A program made the position numbers and the translations under genes. The notes beneath the pieces were generated by a model. It searched no databases, was not told the DNA's origin, and saw nothing but the letters and a program-made list of their open reading frames with translations. 64,000 nt of DNA, from NCBI RefSeq assembly GCF_001949145.1, contig NW_019091388.1, positions 1,680,315-1,744,314 of the forward strand, read 5' to 3'. Positions 38,720 through 52,098 of the stretch are shown here, piece by piece; the first letter of the stretch is position 1, and the number at the start of each line of letters is the position of its first letter. The stretch comes from Acanthaster planci. Taxonomy: Eukaryota; Echinodermata; Asteroidea; Valvatida; Acanthasteridae.

Positions 38720-39487
38720 CACTGAATGTATTTGTTTTATTTATGTTCATTTTCAGTATTTTTATTGTTTTCTCATCAAATTTATCATTAGCTGTTTTAC
38801 TTTTATATTAAATCATACAGTTGTAGTTGGGCTTCCTCTTGTTTCTAAGGGGCACCTCTATATAGCTTCCTTATATCATTTATTGAATCTTTTCTTTTTA
38901 TGTATTAATTGAATTATTAAATCAAATAGTAGTCAATGTATTATGTTTAATTCTAGGTAACTTCACTATTATCATATTTTACTTTAGTTTTACCTTACCA
39001 TCTTTTATTAAAGTTTAACAGTTTTTTAAATTCAATTTTAACCTTATTTTATGGATCAATTTTAGTGAGCATATTTTTTGTTGCATCTTTGTTTATTTTG
39101 TTTCTATATATAAACAGTGTACTTAGGAATAGCAGTTGTCATAACTGATGATGCCACCCTTTATAAATAAAACAGACCACAACAATATAGGCCATACACA
39201 TCACCATTCATTTGGACAAACTCAAGCCATGTACATTTTGGGGGTTAAAATATGTCCTTATTTGATAAAACACTTGGTGATATATACTGTGTGTGCACTG
39301 GCAAAAATTGTGTGCAGGGAAACACTGAAAAATGTAAAAAAAATGAACAAGTTCATGCATTGGAAAAGAAAATACATACTAGAAGAAGGAAACGATGTAT
39401 ACTCTGAACTTTATCTGGACTTTCAACATCTTCCTTTTGACATCATTTTGTGTTTTTCAATGTACGGAAAAGTACACGTACAGCGCG

Positions 39488-39505
39488 AATCAATCAATCA
39501 ATCAA
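39488..39505. repeat. (AATC)n microsatellite
   Basis: About four copies of AATC. On the minus strand this reads GATTGATTGATT, a common terminal repeat of invertebrate LINEs, so it may be a retroposon tail inserted in reverse. Confidence 0.6.
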
Positions 39506-39581
39506 ATTACCTGCGAAACAAATACATGTAGAGCAATAGTTTGAAATCAATTCTGGTGATATCTCCATGTCAAATAACAAA

Positions 39582-39635
39582 GGTCAGATGTAACAGGGAC
39601 ATGTTTGGACCGCGTAATTTCTAAAATTACCCATA
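39582..39635. mobile_element. One-ended copy of the 10456-10692 MITE terminus
   Basis: GGTCAGATGTAACAGGGACATG followed by TAATTTCTAAAAT matches the right end of the element at 10456-10692. No matching opposite end is apparent nearby, so this looks like a truncated copy. Confidence 0.55.
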
Positions 39636-42600
39636 TGTGGCTCAGTTCAAAAGGTTTTGGTGGAAGATTTCAGCTTATAATTTATCATTGATTTGAAAAT
39701 ATGGAGGGGATTATAAAAAATTGTATTAACCATAATTTACATCTTGGGGCCTCCATGCAGTAGATGAGAGGTTAGGCCATTATTATGCCTTGCCCAACGG
39801 TGTGCTAAAGTATAATTACCTCATAACCAGCAGGGGTCATGTTCTTGTCATCCATAGCAAACCAGTACTTATATGACACACTGGTTGTTGACAACTTGAT
39901 GTCACAGCCACACCAAAATGAATAGAACTATCTACGGTGTACGTCACGACTGATTGATTTATTGACTTTCTCTCCCACTTTCTTTTTTTTTCTCACTCTC
40001 TTGTCTCGTCACTATCTCTAAAGCATCTGGACAGGACAAAGGTAGTTTGTATAATGCATAATTGAGAATATTTTAATTAATGCATCGTTAGATATTCTCA
40101 TCTCAAAGTACATGTACCACCCGAGCGTTGTTAACCTCCCTTTGGCATGCCTCGCTCATACATTTGGAAGATTCACCAAACGCGTATATAGACAGCGGCA
40201 ATCGTGGAAATATCAAACACAACGTTCCACAGGAAATGGATGGAACCGTTACCAGTGGGAGTATCACTGGTGCACATATCAGTGAGGCATGGTAAAGTAT
40301 ATATGCATCCTTAAGTGCATGGCGTGATCTCACTTCTCCGATCCCTCTACTTTCTGTTGTCAGATGTATTACCCCTGTCTGTTAATTGAACCATAAATTG
40401 GATCTTCCCTAAGTGCATTCATAGCAACTTCCCGTAGTTCCTGGAGTAGCGCTAATGACTCAATTGAGCATGTGAAATGTGTAGCCGTAGATGTTACGTT
40501 CTTTTAATACTTTTGTTGCAGTGAATGATGAAGCTGCTATAAAATGTATTTCATTGTTGCCAACTTGTTTCATCTGAAGGCCTTCTTTCATCGTACTGAC
40601 TCTGTTTCCACTAAGAATTGTCTAGTGAGTTGCAAGTGCATAGTCAACCAGATTTGAAGCTGCTTGATATTGCGCGTGCTGGGGAAATGGAAAGATTTCC
40701 ACTTGTTTTACACAGTCTCTGATGCCAAGCCAAAAATCCACATGTGCATTTTTGGAGGGTGTCTGTGTGTAAACATTGCAACAGACTCATGACTTCAGTA
40801 GATGGACGGCATGGTAAAGTTTGCTCAGTCAGATATGGCATGCATGTACATGTAATGGCACAAATTGAAACAATATTTTCTGCAGTTTTCTTTTTGAATC
40901 AGAATGTGGGATTATATTTCCAATGGAGCTTGGTGCATCTGATACTGCTCCCTCCCCCCGACAAGCTAACAATTATACCCCCAATTGCAGTGTCATTTAC
41001 TCAGCTAAAAAGTGGTGAAGGGACCTCCAGTGAAGGACCCCCTCCCATTCGTTGTGTCATTTGCTCATCACACTGGTTTCAATTTGGCCTCATCAGAAGC
41101 TTTTCTGGCAACTTCAGATTGCCTTGAGTCAATATCAATTACTGTGTGTTTATGTACTGGGTTCTGGTAACGATATGTTACATTACCAGGCCACATCTTC
41201 TACCCCAAGTAGACCTTTTTCAAGTGATATATTTCCAGATTATGGATACCAATGTCAGTAGAAACATGGAAGAAATCTTGTTTTTAAATGAAACTTGTTT
41301 GTACCCTAGACTGACTGCCAAGCTATCAGAAGGTATAGGCCTGCTATCAAGTTGACATATATGGAGTACCAAAGTGAATTCGTCATGCACACAGTTACAT
41401 GTAGGTGCTTAAAGGGCATTAACACCAGCACAGTGCAAACCAACATGCGTGTGTACTCCATTCCTTTCCACTATACTCCCTGTTACTCTGCTGCTACGTT
41501 AATGAATGCTGCTGTGGTCTTTTTCTATTCAATCTTTGCATCTGGTAACACAGAAGCGGCCTGTTTTGAAACAATGCATTTCCTTTCTCACTGCAGTTGC
41601 ATCAGTGGTGTGTGATTGATTGGTCTGGTCTGAAACAACTACAAAATGTTTTACCAGGACTGTGAACTACTCACACAGTAATAACTCCTAAAAAAACCCA
41701 CACTTCTTCCAAAGTGTTATAATGCAACAGTAGGCAAATACACGTGCGTGTACATGTATGCATGTGCCTTTGTCAATCTAGGCACATTCAGAATTGCATG
41801 ACTGATCAAGTAACTGATCAGGTATTAATGTGTATTCAAGCCAGTCCTACCATTTACATGTGGCGTATTTCAAGCACCCACATGAAGGCAGCACCAGTTT
41901 GGTGTTAAACGTGCTGCAATTTGTTCACTCTGACATGTACATTTTCAAACCTCATCATTCTGTCCATTTGCCAATGTTCTACGCCACGGGCAACTGATGC
42001 GTGCCCATTTTATTGGCTGTAAGCCAACTGATTAGCATCGATGCTGATCAGTACAGAAGCATATTAATCTGAAACTGATCTGGTCTGTCTGAAGACCTAC
42101 GTGTATTTATTTCGTTTTAGAGAAAATGTTGATTATTTTCTAAGCTTTACTCAAAGTCTTTGGGACTCAGTATGTGTCGTTCACAGACTCATATGGTTGA
42201 GGGTGAGGGTGTGAAAATGAAAATTGCTGCTTACATGTATATGAAGAGGGCTGTCTACCAAATGCTTTAATGAGAAACACCCCCCCAAAAGAAGAATGTA
42301 CATGTTCATGAACTTTCATTTAGCACTTTCAGTAATTCATTAATTTGCTGAACGGTGGGATGTGGTATTTTGACATCTCAGGAACATGAAACCTGAGGAG
42401 AAGTGGAAGCTAGGCCCCATGAGGTTGGGGGAGGGATTACAGTGGTAAACACTCCCATATATGTACTTGTACATGTACATAGAAGCAGACATTTGTTATA
42501 ATATCTTGTCGATATTTTGAAGAAGAAATACACACAAAAAAGAAAAAACAAACAACATTATGGCCCTTAAACTCAGTGTATTATCCTTTTCACAACTTTG

Positions 42601-45600
42601 AGCTTTTCCAGATTTATGAGGATATACATGTTTACTTGCTCATACGCAAAGTTGCGTATTTATAATATACACGTAAATGAATACGTGTGTGGCTTACACA
42701 TGTATATATCGTATTCACGTGGCTAGTTTATTTCCAAGGCGGAAAACAGTATTTGTTTTATTTATGATTGGATCCCTCACTACCCCGTACTAACTGCAGA
42801 GTAACAGAAATTGAGGCGTGATACCACTAACTTATACAGATATTTTGCATTGCGTAGTATTTGTAAACTTAAATTGTGAATGGTCTGCATATTTAGATCT
42901 TACATGTACATTGTATATTTCTTAGCTGCATGATAAGTTGAATTCCTTTTACTGAGAATTCATTACTCTCTTCTCTATTTTTCCTTTGTAAACTGCTGTT
43001 CTCACGTGGTTTTTTTTTGCATACATGTACATGTAGCAATTAATCGGAGCATGTTTTTTTATTTTTGCGTAAAGTTAAATTTTTCGCTACTGCTACATTT
43101 CCTGTTTGATTAGTTGCAACTTTGTAAAAGTGCCCTGTGTCTGCCAGCAGTTTTTCCACTGATGTAATTTCCCTGAATTTCCATCCATGTATACTTGACG
43201 TCTGTTATTGAATAGTTAACATATACATCCTGAAATACTTGGCTGTGAGTGACCATACTACAAGTGCTAATGGAAGTGGTCAAATCTACTTCCCATTAAT
43301 CCCTGTGAATACCGTCAGCCAACGCCAAGCATTTTGCATGCAGCATTTCAAACACAGAAATCAAAATCTAATCAGACACAACTTTGCATGCTTTTCCTTC
43401 TGATGGTTAACAAGCAGCTCAAGCTGCCGATGGGCAGTCGATGAACTAAAACCACTGCCCATCTTCGTTTTTAAAATTTATCTATTTATTTTTAAACGAT
43501 CAGTCTCTTTTTAAGCCAGACACACACAGTCAGACTAATTTCAGCTTCAATTTATTATAAATGATTCGGGCCGGCTCAAAAGGGAGATTTCTAAGGTTAC
43601 CAAAAATACACGTCTGAGGCCTTAGACGAGGAGAGATCCGGTTTCCGTAATTCATTCACCCTGGACACAAAAAAAAGTGGGGCTGATGCCTTCCACAGCT
43701 GACATTTTCTCCTATTCCTCATTGACATCAGAAAAAAAAAGAGGCTGTTGCCCCTTGGCGACCGTTTGTGATTGTTTAAAGAATCAATGCGGTGGGAATT
43801 TTGCCCAGGTTGGGGCTCGACTTTCTCTTTTGTCATGTGGTAGCTTTCTGATGTCTGAATTATTCATGCTCTTCCACGATGCAGTGTACATTTTAATGGA
43901 TAGTTTTTTGTTTCCAAAGTGTTTGTGTTTATTCTGTAAACTGAGGGTCAGTGGTAGGATTTAAGGTTAGATGTTCACAAATGATTTGACCATACCGGTA
44001 CATTTAACCCTAACAGTCCCAAATCCAAATTTCAATATTACCAGTAGATGTACATGTAAGTATTGCCTCTACTAAACAAATATTTCAATATTTCTAGTGT
44101 GGAATTTCCCTTAAACAAACAGTGTATGATTTGATTAGATTTTGGGCATTTGGGGTGGTTGGGGTCCATTTTATTGAAAGCCGTGTCAAAAAGTTGTCAT
44201 GTGACTGAAGATTATGCACATACCTATGGCAGCCACTGCCTCAGTGGCTGCAGCCAGTTTCCATTGACATGTGTTCTTGCTGGCCACAGTCAGATGAACA
44301 ATTACCATCACTTCATACAAATTACAAACAGACAGCTGACAAAACACGAGTTAATGATCTAAACCACCTTTACATTGTGAAATAATATGTGTCAAGTTTT
44401 TCCTTGATGGAGTTACATATGTGTATGTAAATGCCAAAGTATCAGGCTTCCAGGAAGCTTCAACTCCTCAAAAAGAGGGAGATCTTTTGATAAAATTACA
44501 TTGAAACGTAAACTGCAAATTTTTGTATTCATACATACATGTATATCTACATAATGTATTTTGAACCCAACTAGGGGCAGAAATTGGTATGAACAATATA
44601 TTATTTTTGCATTATTCATATTCGTTGCGAAGGAGTGCGAACATCTGTACTGCATATTGAAGTTTTAGATATTGCATGGGAGAAATTTTCCCACGAACGT
44701 GAATTGCCAATTATGTATCGTACACGTAACATACCAATTTCTTTCATTGCTGACTGGTGTATTACCCGGTACCACAGCAGTAATTTTCCCTCTGGTTATT
44801 TTAGGGAGACCTCATGCCTCCGGATGTGGCAGTTTGCTGTGAACTCTTTAAAGCCTCCCAAAAGAGATCATGTCATCGCAGCTTACAAGTTTTCCCGAAC
44901 TTGTAAAGCGAGTTTGACGTTGTGAAAGATTTGCAGGGAAATTTCGCTTGAGTTGATCTGACGTCACAAATTCGCTTTTGTGTTTGCTTTTGCGTGGAAT
45001 ATGAACCTGCCATAATGCTTCCAGATCTTCAAAGTCCATAGTGAGATTGGACAAGATTTTCAGAGAAAGAGGACACAAAACCCCAGCCACTGTTGTGGCT
45101 ACTGTAAATTTGACAGGGTATGGTGTTAGTTTCCTGTTTCATTTTCTTTTGGCAATAAGAATAACGCCTAGGTATATGTACCTGTCACCGCATGGCTAAC
45201 GTCAGTATTAATTCCAGATAGAGTTCCGACAAAGATGAACTTGACTGGACCTCTAGGTTTAAGCATTACTGCACCATGTACTGACTGAGCTTTTCAGCAT
45301 TGTATTTGTGGTTCTTCCCTCAGGTCAATATCTTTGCTCAGGACAGGCTAGTCAGAAACCATAAAACCTGACACACCAAATAGCCAGGGATCACATCACG
45401 ATACAATGTACAAGCAACATCTGCAACATTGATAGTAACCCATGGGGGAGGGGGTACGTTTAAATGGTAAACAGCAGACACACTGGTCCTTTTTCACAGT
45501 ATTGCCCATGTCCAAAACTACATTGTGTGCATGCACGCTGAGAACAACACGTGTATGCTCAGAGAGAAAGGACCAGTATGTTTGCTGCCACCAAGTGTCT

Positions 45601-47589
45601 CAAAGTCTGCCATTAAAGAAGAATGGGCTCTTTCAATTAATTCATTTAATTCAGTGATAGATGGAAGGAACCACCTGGAACAACTGGAAACTACTGTACT
45701 TACATATGTACGTACATGTATAGTACTGATTCCAATCCAGAGGTCATTGGTCAAAATCCTACTCTAGAGTCATCTTTGTGTAATTACTACACACCGTGAG
45801 CACCTAGTCAGTTTCCCTATTTGTGACCGGATGCCACAAAGTAAGCCGTAAGGACATGTTTTTGGTAATTCTGTTTTACTTTGCACAAGAAATAGCACAT
45901 TTTGTTATTTGTTTTGGTAAATTTTATCACCCATTTGGGCATCCTGATGGACAAAATATGGGTGAACAAGTTTGAGAATTCCTACTGACTCACACAATGT
46001 ACCGGTAAGATTCTTTTAAAGACATCTCACTCATAAGATACTCTGTTGACTCGTGATTCATGTGGTTAGATTGGGGCGCATTTGGTTAGTTTCATATAAG
46101 CAAGAGAGGGAGCCTTTTTTTTAAAAACTAAAAGTACATGTACACGTAAGCGACAGTCTTCTTTTAGCGGACGAGTCTGCACACATGTACAGTGTTTGCA
46201 AATGTCTAAAGTTTGGAAGTCTATTAAGCAAGTGTAGCAAGTCTGTTGAACATTTGTGCAGGTGCCAGGTGCATGGTACCGGTGATGTTTGGTTGTTGCC
46301 TCTTAAGCCAGTGCTAATCTTTTTAATGGCTACTTTGCCTGAGGAAATAAATAGAAATTCAAAAGTCTTTCTTTGTAATGTTTGTCTTCTAGTGGGTAAT
46401 AATCTTCTTGCCAAAAGAAATGTGTAAATGAAACTTATGCTCAAGGATAAAAAATAAATATAATAAACCGCCTGGGTATAACGTTAGGAAATAAATAGAA
46501 AATTGGCAACGTCACTGTAGCTCACCTATTAGCGGTGTACTACTGCCAAACCTGGTTCACGACAGCAATGAAGCAACTAATACTATCACAAAGAAAAGAA
46601 GCGAAAGGATCACCAAGAATATAATGTATGTACATGTAGATGTCATGCAACCTTGTAGCAATCCAGTGATACAGGAATTAGAGACGGGTGCATGGCAGCC
46701 AAACGCAAGAATGGGAGGGAGACACTTGAATGCGAGTCTATTTAAAGAGAAATAGGGTCATGGTTGATTGCTCCTATTACGTAAACTGCTACACCTCATT
46801 CTCACGGGAGGTGGTTTATGATCACATCAGAGCACATACCCGGTACCTTCCTGATGGGGTTATATAAATCTTAGTATGATATTTATGAATTTGTATGGAA
46901 ATCCCCAACATGAATGCCAAGGCCAGGTTTTTTTTATTCACATACATGTGGATGTGCTGAAAACAGGTCTGCACAAGTATTAAGCTGAGAACTAGACCTG
47001 GGAAGCAATTGAATACATAATCAGTTGAAGTTTGGGGGAAACAATTATCTTTGTGTATTGTTTTGAACAAATCAGTTTCCCAGCATTGTTGACGAGATCA
47101 TTTTTGGCTTTCAAAGTGTAACTGAGCTTCGAGGGTGGGTTTAACATACAGTGTATGTTGTGGAAAAACTCAAGTCATGTCATTTCAGTATGCAGAAAAG
47201 TTCTTTGTTTTCCCAAACCCCTTTTCATTTCCTTTCTCTTGATCCGGTGCCTTTAAAGTTTCTACTTCAGCTGAACACGAATTGTATTGCCATTTTTAAA
47301 AATACATCAAAACGGCTCCAGAATTCTGTGCAAAATTTTGTTGATTCCATACCTATGTGTGAGCATTTGATCATATTTGGGTTTGCCTGTGCATTTACAC
47401 TTTGCTGAAAAATGTTTTAACACAGAAATTGGTCACCATTCTCAGCTCACACCGGCGCTTTCAAGTAGAGCCTTTTCACTTGTCTCCATTTGTATTTTGG
47501 ATCGCCTCATGAAGAAACACCTGGGGGGTTTTTTGCCATGGAAAAATCACTGACGGGAACAGCTGCCTGTCTTTTGTCCCCTTGCCCAG

Positions 47590-47715
47590 AGCTCCAGGAG
47601 CAAGAATCGGCCGTCTTGGAGCGCAAAATTCGTCTGCTGCAGGATATGATGCAAGGTGGGCAGCCTGCGGACCAACAAGCCCAGCTGCCCAACCAAGCCG
47701 TACCCCACTCGCAGT
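47590..47715 (+). CDS. unc13: UNC13/Munc13 exon: helical segment after C2A
   Basis: Follows C2A directly. The first two bases complete Glu, then LQEQESAVLERKIRLLQDMM, an amphipathic likely coiled-coil helix, then a Gln/Pro-rich tail (GGQPADQQAQLPNQAVPHSQ). Vertebrate Munc13s have an acidic helical stretch (EEEARYWAKKLEQLN) in this place, so position and character agree but sequence is only loosely similar. The acceptor is cttgcccag/AG and the donor CAGT/gtaagt. The 126 bases enter and leave with phases that fit both neighbours. The exon sits between introns of 17.1 kb and 1.9 kb. Confidence 0.88.
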
Positions 47716-49653
47716 GTAAGTTTCATCCGGCCACGCCCACCTCCCCTTCCCCCCCAACTGCACCACCCACTCCACTTGGCCCTCTGACTTTTCAGGCCAA
47801 AATAGTACATGTAGTGTTCTTGCTAGCTATGTATACCATGTTACTGTACACTTTCCTGTGAATGTTTCCACATATACATGTATGTTCCTATGCTCTTACA
47901 TGTATAGCATGTTCTTACAGTACATGTACAGTGCACATTATATACCAGTACATGTATACAATGTTCCTATAGACATGATAGAGTGCTCTCATATTGCTTA
48001 ATTACTATCTGTTTGGGTAGCCAAAGGCTGAAGAAATTTCACCCTTGGTTACAATGTCAGATTTTACCTCAAAATATACATTTGGCCTTTTATAATTACA
48101 TATACTTGCAACTAGGGTCAATATCATTGGCTGTTTTGATTACTAATACATGATACATGATACCTGTGCCTTTATGCTTTTTTGCCTTCTGTACCAGCAG
48201 CCATAGGTTTACCTACCACTAGAGATATGACTGTGACATAGAAAGAGCAGACTTATACATGTACTCTATTCTTATACCATGTTTTTATACCATATTGTTA
48301 TACCATGTTCCTTGACCATGTTTCTACTGCACATCATACATGTATACTGTAACATACCTGTATGGTACACAGTTCATGTAACCAAAACATCTCTCAGATG
48401 TACATGTGCATGTGTACCGAAGAATTTTCGAGGCGTCTAGAACCACAGTGAATTAAGCCCCACAAAAAAGGGTGGGGAGACCTTCTGCCCCGCCTGCATG
48501 TGCATATCTTGCATATCAAATGGCTATGTAATTTTAACAAAGTTTTCCCAAACTCCAACCTCGTGGACAAAATGGCTCTGAGGTCACCCAGTATACTTTG
48601 TGGTCCACTGGCCATGAACCCTACTCCATGGTCTATCCTTCAAAATCTCTATAAAGGTTTTTGTAGTAGATTTAGGTAAGTATACAGACCAACTACAGTA
48701 CCTTTAGGACTCGATGCCCCTTGAAAGTTAAAATGAAGAATAATTGTGTGGTTTCCTGCCTTAGTGTGGTTTGTATAGGAAGAACAGACAATTTGTAATT
48801 GTGCTTTTTGATGGTTCTCTTGTGTACATTTTGAATAAGAGTATGAACTTTATTGTAAGTAAATCTTGAACAATCTCATTGTAGATTTTGAAGTGTATCC
48901 TGCAAGAAATGAGACTCCAGACCATTGTTATCTAACACATCCCCAGGATGTCTGAAATGAATTCCTCAGATTTCAGTGAAACAATGAACAACACAAAGCA
49001 AGGAGGGTTCTCTCCATCTCATATCTTGCTTCACTTAATTATTTGACAGTCTCAAATTATTCATTTCATTCCATTTAAATTTGTCCACCATGTTTCACTT
49101 GGAATCCATTGTATTTCAAACATTTTTATTCCTTTTTAATTCTACTGGTACTAAAAATGTTGTGATTGCTTCCTGAGGTGTGAACTCCTTTTCAAAAGGG
49201 CAATTTCATTAATACTTAAACATTAAAACTGACATTTACCATTTGGTGTGGGATGTGTGTCAGACAAGTCAAGTTCAAACAGCCCAAGTGCACCCTTGCC
49301 CTAGACAACCTGATGTGTATGTGTACATGTATGTATGTACATGTACTTGCCCACTGCGCATTATGCCCATGTCCCACTTTTAATCAATAAAAAACCCAAG
49401 TCAATATTGGTGTTGTCAGGATAGCCAGGGAGCCGACTTGGCTGTTACCTGGATGCTTGTCTGGCAACAAGATAAGCCCAGGTACATGTAGATTTTGTTT
49501 AACTGGGTGCAGTTGATGTTAAGATCGATTTGAAAAGATTACAGATATATAGCTCTCCCTCCAATGCATTTCTTTCACATACACACTGACTCTGGCCTTT
49601 AGTTGATGGTCTACTGATGAAAGTGGTCTTTTTATGCTTCTTGCTCCCTGTAG
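47716..49653 (+). other. unc13: UNC13 intron, 1.9 kb
   Basis: Begins with a pyrimidine-rich stretch (CACCTCCCCTTCCCCCC, about 47738-47760) and contains irregular ATACCATGTT-type repeats (about 48270-48320) and TACATGTA palindromes. Nothing coding. Confidence 0.85.
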
Positions 49654-50027
49654 ATCTCTCGGAGGACAGCGATTACACTAGTGACGTTAACGTTCCCATA
49701 GCAGGGGGTCTGAGCCCACACCTGCACAGTCAGTACCCTGACCACCAGTACCAGGACCACCTACCCGATCACTTGGACCACCGCCACGACCGCCTAAACC
49801 ACCACGACGATCCTCGCCTAGATCGCAGCCAGGACCGCCTGGATCACTTGAATCACCGCCATCACCACCATCACCATCATCAGGATCCTTACGACAGCGA
49901 GGATCTGCATCACCGCCCCCACCAGCATCACCGCCACCAGGCAGATGACGAGCCGCTGGACGGCTCCCCACTTCATGCTGAGGAAGACTACCCCGACTAT
50001 GAGCTGGACTATGACCGGGAAATGGAA
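49654..50027 (+). CDS. unc13: UNC13/Munc13 exon: His/Asp-rich disordered linker
   Basis: 124 complete codons plus a split Tyr codon. It opens LSEDSDYTSDVN, which resembles the DRDSDYRSETSN segment that follows C2A in vertebrate UNC13B. It then becomes very rich in His and Asp: about 25 His in 124 residues, DHL/DHR repeats and a run of seven His at 49860-49880 coded by mixed CAC/CAT. It ends acidic (EEDYPDYELDYDREME). The acceptor is ccctgtag/AT and the donor GAA/gtaagt, leaving in phase 0. The frame stays open throughout and the phases fit both sides, so the His-rich part is coding. The segment is probably disordered and may bind metal, but that is inference. The opposite strand has a Gly/Asp-rich open frame that is only a shadow. 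Confidence 0.9.
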
Positions 50028-51590
50028 GTAAGTTACATATACCGGTGGCTAGATTTCCCCCATGGCCTGAGGCAAGAAACCTGGGAAAGACATTGATGAT
50101 TTCTTTTCAGTTACTACCTATAGGTCTGGTAAAGCTGCCGAAATTTAAGTCGCAAAAGTCATAAAGAGGTCATGGAATTTTGTCAAGGAATTAATTTACA
50201 GGTACATGTATGTTGATATAGTCTGCACCTTCATATTCCAATGTACGTCAAGGGTCCCACACATTGCCAAGTGAATTATTTAGCATAAATTAACTTCAGA
50301 ATTTATTCCTCTTGTGTTAAATACTCAGACCCTCAGTATTTGTCTTTGTTGGTTTGAAGAAGTTTTTGATATTGCTACATGTATGTCCCATGTGTATATG
50401 TACTTTATAGCAGCAAAATGCCAGTACCGGTACCTTGGACTTGTGCACTGATGGAATGTGGTGATACATGTACATGTATGAATAGTTCTGTTCCATTTTG
50501 TTGTTTCAACCCTTCTGTTTCGGAACAAATTGGACCCTTTTTGCATTTTGACAAACTCGTAGATGGAGTTTCATGGTTTGGTCATTGAAAAGTGTAGAAA
50601 ATTCTGCTTTGTCTGAAGATGGAAGAACCGTGAGTCTGAGATGGATTTGAAGTCCCCCACTCCTCAATTGATAACTCAGTCCCTTGCAACTCAGCCTATG
50701 GGCTGGTTGCCGGGCAGTGAGTGGTTTCCTGGTTCCCCAAGACCAGTTAGAGGAGGATAGATAGCACGTCTGAGGTCAAGGCACAGACTGTATGTGCTTG
50801 TGCACTGAGTTGATCCATGCACGGGTTTTATGGATGGATTTTTCTCCGGTTTGTGAACTTGCCGAAGCGTACGTTGTACATACACAGCTACATTACACGC
50901 ACCTTCATTAAATTTGGACTAAGGATAGGAATCCGTACATCATGCCGTAAATGTTGAGTGAAACTTACATGTAACATGCTACTCTAATAACATTTAGCCA
51001 TCACTCTGGTCGCTTGGAGGATCAGGGATACAGTAAGTGAAGAATTTTCTAGGAAGGCACTGAAAATATCACATGTAGCAAATGATGCACAGTGTGTGGT
51101 TGTAACAAAATACATAGATATACACTGTACCAGTCTGTCAGAGAGGTGTGAGATCTGGTCAAGTACATGTACATGTACCATGATGCCTCAAATGCTTCTA
51201 AAGTTAATATAGTTGGACGGACGTTGTCATTTTAGAGTGAAATAAAACTGGAAGGTACTTGATACAAGCGTGGATGTGGATGTATGTGGATACATACATG
51301 CACAGTCCAGTTGGTTACACCTTAAATTTTGCAAAAACAGGTTTAAGATTGTTCTGGGGATGGGCTTATCGGTGGCAAATTTAAGAGGTAGAGTGAAATG
51401 AACCATTGACAAAGAGACAAGCTTAAAAGAGTGTTCGCTGGGTGAAAAGAATTCATAACTACTGTATTTGTAGGTGAGATTTGAAGCTTTTCATGATGGA
51501 GGTAGCAATTAAAAGTAGAGTGGTTTGCAGTCGCACCATGGATATATCTCTTTTTTAGCATGTGGGGTTCTGAAATAACCGGTAGTACTC

Positions 51591-51626
51591 AACGTTTCGG
51601 CCAGTATATGATCTGTCCGTTGTCAG
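51591..51626 (-). ncRNA. Hammerhead-like motif, left pseudo-LTR (degenerate)
   Basis: On the minus strand: CTGACAA, a 7-bp stem CGGACAG/CTGGCCG with one mismatch around loop ATCATATA, then AAACGTT. The hammerhead core CUGANGA has one substitution (G to A), so self-cleavage is unlikely. The partner copy lies at 52057-52096 on the plus strand. Confidence 0.5.
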
Positions 51627-51708
51627 GAAACTGCATAGGGTCAAATGATGAAGCAGCTTATATGGTGTGTAGAGAGCTGTGAGGTGTGGAGTGGATGCTA
51701 ACTCCTGA

Positions 51709-52098
51709 TCCAGAAAGCAGGATGGCAGTCTCACCTTCCATCACCCCAAGATCAAGTCTTCAGTCAACCGGGCCCTTGTACGCAGGGCATACAGTGTATG
51801 GGACAAGGAGCACCTCATTCAAGAACCCCATCACATCTCCACGGCACTACAGCAGAATGGACACAAGCCCACCCAAGTCAAGACTCAATACCCAAGATAC
51901 ACCCCCCCGGCTAAAGGGTCTCCTATATCCAAAGCCAACTGGTTAGGGCCCATAGTCCCATTACCCAGTTGGGATCCTGAGTTAGCATCCTCTCCACACC
52001 TCACTGCCCTCTACACACCATATAAGCTGCCTCATCATTGGACCCTCTGTGGTCTCCTGACGACGGACAGATCATACCTTTACTCTCTGAAACGTTGA
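51709..52098 (+). pseudogene. Penelope-like element protein fragment (linker after reverse transcriptase)
   Basis: In this frame (129 codons to a TGA) the stretch 51733-51890 reads GSLTFHHPKIKSSVNRALVR, then KEHL, HHISTALQQNGH. Known Penelope-like proteins have a pattern of the form D..L.F.SHHP.S.KR.VV..L..RA, E..HI..AL..NGYP between the polymerase and endonuclease domains. A second open frame in another phase (51686-51946) across the same bases has no such similarity. The domain is incomplete on both sides, and its 3' part runs into the right pseudo-LTR. Confidence 0.65.
52057..52096 (+). ncRNA. Hammerhead-like motif, right pseudo-LTR
   Basis: CTGACGA (fits the core CUGANGA), then CGGACAG paired with CTCTCTG (six of seven positions, one G-U wobble) across a 12-base loop, then AAACGTT. 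The left copy keeps the same stem with different bases, consistent with selection on structure at some time. Stems I and III are not convincingly resolved by eye. Confidence 0.5.

Larger units (their letters stand above)
30452..47589 (+). other. unc13: UNC13 intron, 17.1 kb
   Basis: Contains a LINE remnant (38504-38719) with an A+T-rich tail region, MITE-like elements (35635-35895, 36141-36358, one-ended copy at 39582-39635), a (TG)n run and dispersed TACATGTA palindromes. Around 36890-38330, loosely repeated segments recur (GATGACATCAAATGA, CTGATTGGGTTGAAACCTTG). More complex patches without repeats, about 32880-33240 and 43540-43900, have homeodomain-like ATTA-rich pieces and could be regulatory, but this is only an impression. 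No exon is needed here for phase, and I found none. Confidence 0.8.

Noticed and set aside
49687-49971. Gly/Asp-rich frame on the minus strand
   Set aside because: Antisense of the His-rich UNC13 exon.
50614-50650. Another CTGAAGA hammerhead-like start
   Set aside because: CTGAAGA is present, but there is no proper stem followed by GAAAC.
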